The notes beneath the pieces are model-generated. The model was not told the DNA's origin. It searched no databases and saw only the letters and a program-made list of their open reading frames with translations. Shown here piece after piece: positions 1 through 6,474 of a DNA stretch of 7,336 bases (position 1 is its first letter; each line of letters begins with the position of its first letter). The stretch lies in NCBI GenBank assembly GCA_964595655.1, contig CAZQQV010000062.1:1-7336 (forward strand). Reading direction: 5' to 3'. A program made the translations under genes and the position numbers. The stretch is from Caldimicrobium sp964595655. GTDB taxonomy: Bacteria; Desulfobacterota; Thermodesulfobacteria; Thermodesulfobacteriales; Thermodesulfobacteriaceae.

Positions 1-65
1 AAAAATTCACATTTAATGTGTTCACTTTTCAAATATTCACATTTCAAGTGTTTGCTTTTTAAAAA
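1..65. repeat. Degenerate 15-bp tandem repeat upstream of fur
   Basis: Four consecutive 15-base units begin at 6, 21, 36 and 51. Three begin TTCAC and the fourth TTTGC. Units 1 and 3 (TTCACATTTAATGTG and TTCACATTTCAAGTG) are most alike, so the pattern also has a 30-bp period. Unit 1 contains a perfect 13-base palindrome, CACATT-T-AATGTG, at 8-20. Bases 1-5 are AAAAA, which is also how unit 4 ends, so the array may continue left of the window. It lies beyond the hairpin at 70-97 and far from the fur promoter, so it may belong to the neighbouring gene. Function unknown; it could be a regulator binding array or simple decayed AT-rich repeat. Confidence 0.5.
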
Positions 66-69
66 TTTC

Positions 70-97
70 CCCCTAAGTTATTTAGTTAACTCAGGGG
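70..97. terminator. Hairpin, possible bidirectional terminator
   Basis: Arms CCCCTAAGTTA (70-80) and TAACTCAGGGG (87-97) pair over 11 bp with one A/C mismatch, around a 6-base loop. The GC-rich base of the stem is flanked by A/T tracts on both sides: ATATTTTAAAATTTTT to the right, and AAATTTTTAAAAAG when read on the minus strand. This could terminate an upstream gene entering from the left edge, or a minus-strand transcript. It is upstream of the fur promoter, so it probably insulates the operon. The T-runs are not a clean U-tract, hence moderate confidence. Confidence 0.5.
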
Positions 98-146
98 ATA
101 TTTTAAAATTTTTGCGTTTAAAATTTTTCCTTGAAGCAATGCCCCC

Positions 147-174
147 TTGACAAATCTCAAAGGATGATTAACTT
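147..174 (+). promoter_or_regulatory. Probable sigma70 promoter of the fur-feo operon
   Basis: A perfect -35 hexamer TTGACA lies at 147-152. With a 16-base spacer the -10 would be TAACTT at 169-174, which matches only 3 of 6 consensus positions. Transcription would then start near 181, about 23 bases before the fur ATG. The weak -10 overlaps the Fur operator at 173-189, so bound Fur would cover the -10 and start site. The position of the -10 is inferred. Confidence 0.5.
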
Positions 175-189
175 GAAATTAATTTTCAA
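173..189. promoter_or_regulatory. Fur box (iron operator)
   Basis: TTGAAATTAATTTTCAA has perfect 6-base inverted arms, TTGAAA and TTTCAA, separated by five bases. It differs at one position from TTGAAAAT-N-ATTTTCAA, a form of Fur box I recall for delta-proteobacterial iron regulons. It sits between the -35 element and the fur start codon, where a repressor would block transcription. This supports iron-dependent autoregulation of fur together with control of feoA, feoB and the phosphoesterase. Zur or PerR sites have a related shape, but the gene content favours iron. Confidence 0.7.
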
Positions 190-203
190 TAACAGGTGCA
201 AAA

Positions 204-638
204 ATGGAAAACCTAATTGAAGAATTTCGAAATTTTATCAAAAAGAAGGGGCTTAAATATACTCCCGAGAGGGAAGAAATCCTTAGAGAGATTATTGAAG
301 TAGGAGATCACTTTGATGTGGAATCTCTTTACTTAAGGCTTAAAAACAAAAACAGTAAAATTTCCAAAGCCTCCATTTATAGAACCCTTCCCATTCTTAT
401 TGAAGCAGGCTATATTCAGGAAGTTTATAAACAAGGTGGGCACTCCTTTTATGAAGTGACTATAAACAAAGCCCCACATTTGCATTTTATCTGTATATCC
501 TGTGGAAGAGTTGATGAGGTCATTGATCAAAAACTAAATCTCCTTATCAAGGAACATGAAAAAGAAAAAAAATATAAATTATTAACTTATCATTTGGAAA
601 TTTTTGGAGTTTGTCCAAATTGTAGAGAGGTGAAATAA
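204..638 (+). CDS. fur: Ferric uptake regulator, Fur family
   Basis: Cytoplasmic metal-sensing transcription repressor of 144 aa, the usual Fur length. Residues 1-85 form the winged-helix DNA-binding domain, with YTPERE (19-24) and the recognition helix SKASIYRTLPIL (54-65). The dimerisation and metal domain follows. It shows C97-x2-C100 and C137-x2-C140 for the structural zinc, and candidate sensing ligands H36, E84, H92, H94 and H118. The ATG at 204 is preceded by AGGTG six bases upstream, a good ribosome site. First gene of a four-gene operon with ferrous-iron transport genes, which makes iron (Fur) more likely than zinc (Zur), manganese (Mur) or peroxide (PerR) sensing, though the protein alone does not exclude PerR. 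Probably autoregulated through the operator at 173-189. Confidence 0.9.
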   Translation: MENLIEEFRNFIKKKGLKYTPEREEILREIIEVGDHFDVESLYLRLKNKNSKISKASIYRTLPILIEAGYIQEVYKQGGHSFYEVTINKAPHLHFICISCGRVDEVIDQKLNLLIKEHEKEKKYKLLTYHLEIFGVCPNCREVK

Positions 639-640
639 AA

Positions 641-1009
641 ATGACATTGAAAGATGCCTGTTGCGGAGATGTAGTGGTCATTAAGGATTTTCTGGGAGAA
701 GAAGAGATTATTAAGAAACTTTCTGCCATGGGGCTGAGAAAGGGCTCTCAGTTTTCCGTTGAGCAGAAATGTGGAAGAAACCTTTTAATAAGAAACGGTC
801 AAAATCGTCTGATTATAAGTAAAGAACTGGCTGAAAAAGTCGTTGTTGAACTTGTTAAAAAGGGAGAGGGCCCTTGTGAGGAGATTTCTTGCCAGTTAAT
901 TGACAAAGCCTGCCCAAAAAGAGGTAATTCTCACAGAAATAGACATTGCCATAGAAAAAGACGAGGGTTCCTTCATAAAATTTGTCCCTTTCTTAAAGTT
1001 GAAGACTAA
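641..1009 (+). CDS. feoA: FeoA-type ferrous iron transport accessory protein with Cys/His-rich tail
   Basis: Small cytoplasmic SH3-like protein that supports Fe2+ uptake by FeoB. Residues 1-75 are a standard FeoA domain: the segment KKLSAMGLRKGSQF (25-38) is the family signature, followed by the strand NLLIRNGQNRLIIS (47-60). FeoA is normally about 75-85 aa; this one is 122 aa. The extra ~45 residues hold C79, C84, C91, C103 and C115 plus H98, H102, H104 and H112, with many Arg and Lys. The N-terminus also has C7-C8. This tail could bind a metal or Fe-S cluster, perhaps standing in for FeoC, for which no gene is present here; that is inference. It starts 2 bp after the fur stop, with GAGGTG inside the fur end as ribosome site, so the two are co-transcribed and probably coupled. 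Confidence 0.85.
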   Translation: MTLKDACCGDVVVIKDFLGEEEIIKKLSAMGLRKGSQFSVEQKCGRNLLIRNGQNRLIISKELAEKVVVELVKKGEGPCEEISCQLIDKACPKRGNSHRNRHCHRKRRGFLHKICPFLKVED

Positions 1010-1021
1010 GTCTCAGCCCTT

Positions 1022-2959
1022 ATGAAAAAAATCAAAGTTGCTCTTGTTGGAAATCCCAATGTGGGAAAAACCAGTCTTCTTAATCATCTTGCTGGAACGG
1101 ATCTAAAAATTGGAAACTGGCCAGGGGTTACCGTTGAAAAAAAGGTTGGAAAAACCCAATTTCAGGATTACGAAATCGAATTAATTGACCTTCCCGGGGT
1201 TTACACTTTAGAAAGTGCCTTTTCTGAAGATGAAAAAATCACGGTTTCCTTTTTAAAAGAGGGAGATTACGATGTAATTCTTAATGTCATTGAAAGTCCA
1301 AGGCTTGAAAGGGATCTGTATCTCACTCTTCAACTTATTGAACTCAAAAAACCCCTCGTTATTGCCTTAAATATGAAAGACGAAGCAGAGGCTCTTGGGA
1401 TTCATATTGACGAAAAGCGCCTTTCTGATCTTTTGAAAATAAAAGTTGTAAAAACTGTTGGAAGAACCGGTGAAGGAGTTAGGGAGCTCTTTCCTGCACT
1501 TATTGAAACCTTTGAAAAAAAACTGATCCCTCAGTGGGAGGTTTTCAGCTTTACTTCAGGTTTAGCTTCAGATTTAGATACCGAAGAAAAAAGACTTTCC
1601 TTAATAAAGGGCATTTACACTGAGATCGCTAAAAAACCCCTTATCCCTCCCCAAAGTTTTACCGAAACAATTGATCGCTTTCTCCTTCATCCCTATTTAG
1701 GATTTTTCTTTCTCTTTGTGATTCTTTATTTTACCTTTAAACTTGTCTTTGACCTTTCCTCTCCCTTTGTGGACTTTATTGATGGTTTTTTTCAAAATTT
1801 TTTAGGCCCGGGTCTTTCTCTCTTTCTTGAAAATCTTGGCGCAAACGAATTTATAACTAATTTCTTTACAGAGGCTCTTCTTGGGGGGCTTGGGATAGTG
1901 CTGAGTTTTTTACCCCTTATTTTCCTCATGTTTCTTTTTATAACCCTTCTTGAGACCTCAGGTTATCTTCCAAGGGTTGCCTTTCTTGTTGATCGTTTTA
2001 CCCACAAGATTGGGCTTCACGGCCAGAGTGCTATTCCTTTAATCCTTGGCTTTGGGTGCAATGTTCCTGCCATTCTTGCAACCCGAACCCTTCAAGATCA
2101 CAAAGACCGCCTCCTCATTATCTCCATGATTCCCTTTATGAGCTGTTCAGCAAGACTTGTGGTCTTCAGCTTCTTTGCCATGACCTTTTTCTCTAAACCC
2201 GCCCTTTTAATTTTGAGCCTCTATCTTCTCGGAATAGCCCTCTCCTTCTTAACAGGGTTTCTCTTTAAAAAATTCCTTTTAAAAAAAGAACTTTCTCACT
2301 TTGTCATGGATTTACCTCCCTATAGAATCCCCTCCCTCAAAGTCCTGTTAAAAACTGTGAATCTTCATGTAAAGCACTTTATCCTTAGGGCAGGAACGGT
2401 AATTTTTGCCATAGCTGTGATAATCTGGCTAAGCCTAAATCTTCCACCAGGAGAAAGGGATTTAGAAAAAACCCTTGCTGGAAAAATAGGAAAAACCCTT
2501 GTTCCCCTTTTTGAACCTATTGGGCTTGGTGACTGGAAGATTACAACTTCCTTAATTCCTGCCTTTCTTGCAAGAGAGGCCATTTTAAGCAATCTTGCAG
2601 TAATTTTAAAGGCAGAAGAAAGAGAAAAAAAAGAAAAATTTGATTTTTCCTCCGCCCTGGAGGAACAAAAAGAGGCTTTCTTTAAGGCTTTAAGAGAGGC
2701 CATTTCTTCTCTCTTTACTTTAACCCCTGCATCCCTCAAGGTAGAAGAGGAAGGCCAGAGCTTAAAAGCAAAAATAAAAAACCTCCTTAGTCCCACATCT
2801 TCCCTTTCCTTTCTTATTTTTGTGCTGATATATAACTCCTGTGTGGCTACCTTTGTAACCATGTGGAAGGAGGGCTCAAGAAATTTTGCCCTGGGCTTCC
2901 TTCTTTATAGCTTTTTTCTTGCCTGGATTCTTGCCTTTATAACCTATCACCTCTTCTGA
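1022..2959 (+). CDS. feoB: Ferrous iron transport protein B (GTPase permease)
   Basis: Inner-membrane Fe2+ importer of 645 aa. The N-terminal G domain (1-165) shows G1 GNPNVGKTS (10-18), the switch I segment GNWPGVTVEKK (31-41) with T37 as G2, G3 DLPG (56-59), G4 NMKD (117-120) and a G5-like segment around 145-152. A helical guanine-dissociation-inhibitor-like domain follows to about 215. The membrane part has the first Gate motif GFGCNVPAILATRT (343-356, C346), the second Gate MIPFMSCSARL (369-379, C375), LAREAIL (516-522) and the conserved YNSCVAT (604-610, C607). It lacks a cysteine-rich C-terminal tail and ends in the last membrane helix; the Cys-rich element is instead on FeoA. It starts 12 bp after feoA with no clear Shine-Dalgarno, so translation is probably coupled. 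The start is supported by MKKIKVALVGNPN beginning right at the G domain. Under the fur operator, so expected to be expressed at low iron. Confidence 0.96.
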   Translation: MKKIKVALVGNPNVGKTSLLNHLAGTDLKIGNWPGVTVEKKVGKTQFQDYEIELIDLPGVYTLESAFSEDEKITVSFLKEGDYDVILNVIESPRLERDLYLTLQLIELKKPLVIALNMKDEAEALGIHIDEKRLSDLLKIKVVKTVGRTGEGVRELFPALIETFEKKLIPQWEVFSFTSGLASDLDTEEKRLSLIKGIYTEIAKKPLIPPQSFTETIDRFLLHPYLGFFFLFVILYFTFKLVFDLSSPFVDFIDGFFQNFLGPGLSLFLENLGANEFITNFFTEALLGGLGIVLSFLPLIFLMFLFITLLETSGYLPRVAFLVDRFTHKIGLHGQSAIPLILGFGCNVPAILATRTLQDHKDRLLIISMIPFMSCSARLVVFSFFAMTFFSKPALLILSLYLLGIALSFLTGFLFKKFLLKKELSHFVMDLPPYRIPSLKVLLKTVNLHVKHFILRAGTVIFAIAVIIWLSLNLPPGERDLEKTLAGKIGKTLVPLFEPIGLGDWKITTSLIPAFLAREAILSNLAVILKAEEREKKEKFDFSSALEEQKEAFFKALREAISSLFTLTPASLKVEEEGQSLKAKIKNLLSPTSSLSFLIFVLIYNSCVATFVTMWKEGSRNFALGFLLYSFFLAWILAFITYHLF

Positions 2960-4071
2960 TGCTTCCACCTCTACTCTTTCTCACTATCTTTTTTTCTCTT
3001 TACTTCCTTATGCATCTTTATCTTTACCTTCGGCTCCCTAAAAAGAAATCTTTTATTCCTTTTCTACTCCTCATTGCCTTCCTTTCCCCTATTTTTATTA
3101 GACTTTCTGATCACTATCTTTCACCAAGGCTCTCTTTCGTAATAGCCTTTGCATCTCTTTCCTGGATGGGTTTTCTTCTCTATTTTGTTGTAATTGATCT
3201 TTCTCTTAGACTCTTTGTGAAGAGGATTTTTATTTCCCTTTTACTGACTTTACTTCTTTCCTTCTACAGCTTTTATGAAACCCTAAGACCTGAGACATAC
3301 CTTATTGAGTTTCCTTCAGTGAAGCTTCCTGAAAAAATTGAGTCTTTTCGAATTCTTCATTTTTCGGATGTTCATCTGGGCCCGGTTATGGGCCTTGACA
3401 AAATTGAATGGATAAAAAAGGCTGTCTCAGAATATAAACCCCATTTGATTGTTTCTACAGGTGATCTTGTGGATGGTAACATGGAAAATCGGGAATACCT
3501 AAAAAGGGCCCTAAAGGAATTAAATGCGCCCTATGGGAAATACGCAGTCCCTGGGAATCATGAATACTATCGTGGTATTGAAAAAGCTCTTGTTTTTACT
3601 GAAGAGGCTGGTTTTACCCTTTTAAGAGGAGAGTGCCTTGAGATAGAAAATTTTCTTATTATCTGCGGCCTTGATGATGACGATTGCAGATATTTCAAGA
3701 AATGTAAAGGCCCCCTTGAAGAAAGGGAATTACTTACAAATCTTCCTCAAGACAAATTTATCCTTCTTTTAAAACACAAACCCAAAGTAGAGAAAGAGGC
3801 CTTAGGGCTCTTTGATCTTATGCTTTCTGGACACACCCATGGAGGCCTTTATAATCCCTTTGGAAAATGGTTGCTTAAAATCTTTTTTAAGCTTGAATAT
3901 CCAGGTTTTCATTACTTGGGAAAGGGAAGTTATCTTTTTGTAAGTAAAGGGATTGGCACAGGTGGGCCTCCTATGCGATTTTTAAGCCCTCCTGATCTTG
4001 CTATCATTGAACTTAAGGCAGACCAAAAGGCTTCTCTCCCAGTCCTCCAAGTCCTTTCAAATCTACCCTAA
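2959..4071 (+). CDS. Membrane-anchored calcineurin-like metallophosphoesterase (YkuE/YaeI type)
   Basis: 370 aa. Four hydrophobic segments (about 3-25, 31-48, 58-80 and 88-106) precede a binuclear-metal phosphoesterase domain (128-353). All signature motifs are present: SDVHLG (136-141), TGDLVDG (167-173), GNHE (189-192), H263 in KHKP, and GHTHGG (281-286). Positive loops RLPKKK (25-30) and RLFVKR (84-89) suggest that the first and third loops are cytoplasmic, which puts the catalytic domain in the periplasm (inference). A segment with C226, C233 and C239 sits in the domain. The substrate is unknown. Family members include YkuE and YaeI, and the chlamydial lipid A enzyme LpxG, but the predicted topology argues against a cytosolic UDP-diacylglucosamine role. 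The ATG overlaps the feoB stop by one base (TGATG) and has no Shine-Dalgarno of its own, so translation is probably coupled to feoB. The last ~17 residues follow the final strand and overlap lptD on the other strand. Confidence 0.85.
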   Translation: MLPPLLFLTIFFSLYFLMHLYLYLRLPKKKSFIPFLLLIAFLSPIFIRLSDHYLSPRLSFVIAFASLSWMGFLLYFVVIDLSLRLFVKRIFISLLLTLLLSFYSFYETLRPETYLIEFPSVKLPEKIESFRILHFSDVHLGPVMGLDKIEWIKKAVSEYKPHLIVSTGDLVDGNMENREYLKRALKELNAPYGKYAVPGNHEYYRGIEKALVFTEEAGFTLLRGECLEIENFLIICGLDDDDCRYFKKCKGPLEERELLTNLPQDKFILLLKHKPKVEKEALGLFDLMLSGHTHGGLYNPFGKWLLKIFFKLEYPGFHYLGKGSYLFVSKGIGTGGPPMRFLSPPDLAIIELKADQKASLPVLQVLSNLP

Positions 4072-6178
4072 AATAAAACTTGGTATCCCTGGGGGTAATG
4101 GACACTCCAAGACCTAAGAGATAACACTCTCTCAAATATAAAGCCTCAAGCTTTTGCTCACTTGTTTCATCAGTTATAAGATTTCTTGAAAGGTAATAAT
4201 TGAAGTATAATTTGTGATCAAAGAAGGATTCACCTATAACAAAGGTTGCCTGCCTTGTATTCCAGGCTTTGTCCTCCTGATAGGTAAAGTCAATTTTTTC
4301 AAGCCCAAGATTTCTCAAAGAGAGATTGAAGCTGTGTTTTTTAAAGCCATAACTATAAAAATTATAGGTTGTATCATATCGCATGGAAAATCTTCCTTTC
4401 CAGGTGGAAGTAATTTGAAGATAGAGGTCAGAAAGCTGTCTTTCCTCAGGCTTTGTGGCAGTAGTAGACCTTTCAGGCTTGTTAAAATCATATTGTTGAT
4501 AAGCTCTTATTACGAGAAAATTCTTTTGTTCAGGAGAAGAAAAAAATTGCCAAAGCCCATATTCAAGAATTTTGGCTTTATCTGTAAAATAGTCTTCATA
4601 AACAAAAAGGGGTATTTCAGAGGATCCAGCTTCTTTTCGGTAAAATAATTTGACATAGGGTTTTAAAATATGGGTAAAACTAAAAGGCCTAAAGGGTAAT
4701 TCAAAGAAATAGTTTCTATAAAACTGAGTATAAGTAGTAAAGGAGAGTTCAAAAAGATTTATTGATAAATTATTATCTGAAAAATTACCTTTGTCACTAA
4801 GAAAATATAAATAATTTTTGGAGGTCCCTTTGAACTCACTTTTAAGAAAGGCAAAAGAAAAGGGATAGCTTATCTCAAAATTAAGACCTGCCCTTGAACC
4901 ATAATAGCCTCTTTCACGAGAGAGATAATCATAGGTAAGATTAAGGGAGGGTATTATACCTTTAAATTCAAAGGGCAAAAGAGAAAAATAACCTCCGAAG
5001 AGGGGGTGTAATATTTCTTTTTTATCTTGAGGGCCTTCATAATCAAGATGAGTGCTTGAAAAGAGAGTGTAAAAACTATGCTTATAATATTGCCCCCAAA
5101 AACGAGTTGAGCGGTAATCCTGGGATTTATCCTCTATATCCCTTGAAAATCTCTCCAGATAAAGCCTTTTTGTGTGATCAAAGCCTCCTTCACCCACATT
5201 GAATTCTTCAAGAAAGTCCTTATCTGATACGAAATCAACATCCAGATGGAGATCCCAGTTTTTATTCTTTGTGTAATCCACTTTTCCTGTAATCCAGTAA
5301 CGCTCCTTGGGGGCCTTAATGGTAGCATATTCACCTCTTTTGGTGTCTCTTAAATAACGGAGTTTAAAAAGACTCTTTGTTCCTTCAGTAAGGGCAATCT
5401 GGCTTTCAAGATCCCAGAGAAGGCCTCTTTTGGTAGTGTAAAAAGGAGAAATGGTGAAATCTATTTGATCTGTAAGCGGATAAAAAAAGGGAAGCTGAAT
5501 TCCAAAACCCAATCTGTTACCCTGAGAAATGGAAGGAGGCAAGAATCCCGCCTTTCTTGGCTCAAAAATGGGAAGATGTGCTGAAGGAAGATACATTTTT
5601 TTGGGAAGATAAAAGAGAGGAACCTTACTTAGGCGAAAAAGAGTTGCCTTAGCTTCGCTTATTCCCTCAGGAGTTAAAATTATATCCTTTACTTCAACAC
5701 TCCATGGTGGAAAATCCTCCTCTTTTTCACAATCAAGCTCGCAAGTAGTGATAAGGGCCCTTTTGGCTCTGTACTCATTTAAAGCATTTTTGTAAAATCC
5801 CCAGGCCTTAAGCCTAAAACTCTCTTTTTTAAAATAAATGAAAACTTTTGAGCTAGATATTTCTTCATTTCTTAGGTCAAGCTGGGCTTTTTCACCAAAA
5901 ACAGTCATATTTTGAGTAAAATCAAAAAGCTTAAAATTCTCAAGTTCCAAGAATTCAGTGCTTGGCTCGTAAAGGGCTCTTTCGGCATAAAGAAGAAGCT
6001 TTTCCCTCTCAATGATTACATCGCCTTCGGCAAGAATTCTCTTTCCATTTGAAAGAACCTCTACCTTTCTTGCTGTTAGTTCAAGAGCCCTTACTGCAGG
6101 ATAGGAACAGGAAAAATTAATCGAGAGGATTAAAAAAAAAGCTATAAAAAGAAGAAATAAAGTTTTTAAAAAATTTAT
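4013..6178 (-). CDS. lptD: LPS-assembly outer-membrane protein LptD (non-canonical AUA start proposed)
   Basis: Outer-membrane beta-barrel that inserts lipopolysaccharide into the outer leaflet, normally with the lipoprotein LptE. About 721 aa from the proposed AUA at 6178-6176. Residues 1-31 form a signal peptide: a Lys near the N-terminus, a Leu/Phe/Ile-rich core (7-20), and cleavage after V-R-A31. Residues 33-140 are the OstA/LptA-like jelly roll, including GKRILAEGDVIIE. The LptD domain follows, with ITTCELDC (C146, C150), the PLFYLPKK segment, alternating aromatic barrel strands, and a last strand FYFRVDLKGLGGLG. Only one C-terminal cysteine (C685) is seen, where the E. coli protein has a Cys pair. 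No ATG, GTG or TTG occurs in frame before TTG at 5950, which would remove the signal peptide and most of the jelly roll, so that start cannot be right for an exported protein. Probably translated from the ferritin transcript. Confidence 0.88.
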   Translation of the reverse strand: MNFLKTLFLLFIAFFLILSINFSCSYPAVRALELTARKVEVLSNGKRILAEGDVIIEREKLLLYAERALYEPSTEFLELENFKLFDFTQNMTVFGEKAQLDLRNEEISSSKVFIYFKKESFRLKAWGFYKNALNEYRAKRALITTCELDCEKEEDFPPWSVEVKDIILTPEGISEAKATLFRLSKVPLFYLPKKMYLPSAHLPIFEPRKAGFLPPSISQGNRLGFGIQLPFFYPLTDQIDFTISPFYTTKRGLLWDLESQIALTEGTKSLFKLRYLRDTKRGEYATIKAPKERYWITGKVDYTKNKNWDLHLDVDFVSDKDFLEEFNVGEGGFDHTKRLYLERFSRDIEDKSQDYRSTRFWGQYYKHSFYTLFSSTHLDYEGPQDKKEILHPLFGGYFSLLPFEFKGIIPSLNLTYDYLSRERGYYGSRAGLNFEISYPFSFAFLKSEFKGTSKNYLYFLSDKGNFSDNNLSINLFELSFTTYTQFYRNYFFELPFRPFSFTHILKPYVKLFYRKEAGSSEIPLFVYEDYFTDKAKILEYGLWQFFSSPEQKNFLVIRAYQQYDFNKPERSTTATKPEERQLSDLYLQITSTWKGRFSMRYDTTYNFYSYGFKKHSFNLSLRNLGLEKIDFTYQEDKAWNTRQATFVIGESFFDHKLYFNYYLSRNLITDETSEQKLEALYLRECYLLGLGVSITPRDTKFYFRVDLKGLGGLGEKPFGLP

Positions 6179-6474
6179 TCTTCTTCCTCCTCTTCTCCTA
6201 TAATTTCTTCAACCTCTTCTCTTCCTGCCTCAAGTTCGTCAATCTGTTCCTCATCCTTTCTCAAAAGCATTTCCAAAAATTCGCCCACATGGGTCTTTTC
6301 CTCTCTTGCCACATCAAGAAGAATGGCCTTTAAATTTTCGTCTTCAGTAAGACTTGCAAGTTGTTCGTAAAGATTGATAGCATCAAGCTCAGCCATAATA
6401 GCAATTCTCAAGATCTGCCGATCAAGATCCTCCTCATCAATCCTTTCAAGGTCAAAGGGGATTTTGGAAAGCAT
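6175..6474 (-). CDS. Ferritin-like protein, encapsulated-ferritin (EncFtn) type
   Basis: Short two-helix ferritin-like protein of 99 aa. In the EncFtn family, such subunits pair to make a four-helix ferroxidase centre that oxidises Fe2+ for storage in a protein shell. Helix 1 has AELDAINLYEQL (28-39), giving E29, D31 and Y36. Helix 2 has REEKTHVGEFLEMLL (57-71), giving E59 and H62. These line up with E32, E34, Y39, E62 and H65 of Rhodospirillum rubrum EncFtn. The sequence also closely resembles, from memory, the ferritin-like domain fused to the N-terminus of the Pyrococcus encapsulin. Here it ends after an acidic tail (six Glu) with a stop codon and no shell domain, and no encapsulin gene is in the window. 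ATG at 6474 follows AGGAGGT by 6 bases. First gene after the promoter at 6587-6615, and followed directly by lptD. A rubrerythrin-like role is the alternative. Confidence 0.8.
   Translation of the reverse strand: MLSKIPFDLERIDEEDLDRQILRIAIMAELDAINLYEQLASLTEDENLKAILLDVAREEKTHVGEFLEMLLRKDEEQIDELEAGREEVEEIIGEEEEEE
6176..6191 (-). promoter_or_regulatory. Ribosome site and AUA start of lptD, embedded in the ferritin 3' end
   Basis: On the minus strand, AGGAGG (6191-6186) is followed by 7 bases and then ATA (6178-6176). The ATA overlaps the ferritin stop TAA (6177-6175) as ATAA. The AGGAGG is made by the GAG/GAA codons of the ferritin's poly-Glu tail. The reading frame opened by this ATA encodes the LptD signal peptide. 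Good ribosome site, ideal spacing and an overlapping stop all point to this codon as the start, despite AUA being very rare for initiation. Confidence 0.65.

Noticed and set aside
1..65. CRISPR array
   Set aside because: Units are only 15 bases, imperfect and contiguous with no unique spacers.
2365..2862. 165-codon open frame on the minus strand inside feoB
   Set aside because: Antisense to strongly conserved feoB membrane segments; the product is low in recognisable motifs and no ribosome site was found. A shadow frame.
4080..4100. Terminator between the convergent operons
   Set aside because: TATCCC and GGGGTA could pair over 6 bases, but the loop would be 2 bases and no T-run follows on either strand.
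4214..4648. 144-codon open frame on the plus strand inside lptD
   Set aside because: Antisense shadow of the LptD barrel; no family signature, and lptD coding is well supported there.
5134..5334. 66-codon minus-strand frame overlapping lptD in another frame
   Set aside because: Same-strand alternative frame inside a clear LptD coding region, with no motif of its own.
6175..6180. Programmed frameshift joining the ferritin to LptD
   Set aside because: No slippery heptamer is seen before the TAA, and an LptD signal peptide must be N-terminal, so fusion to the ferritin would block export.
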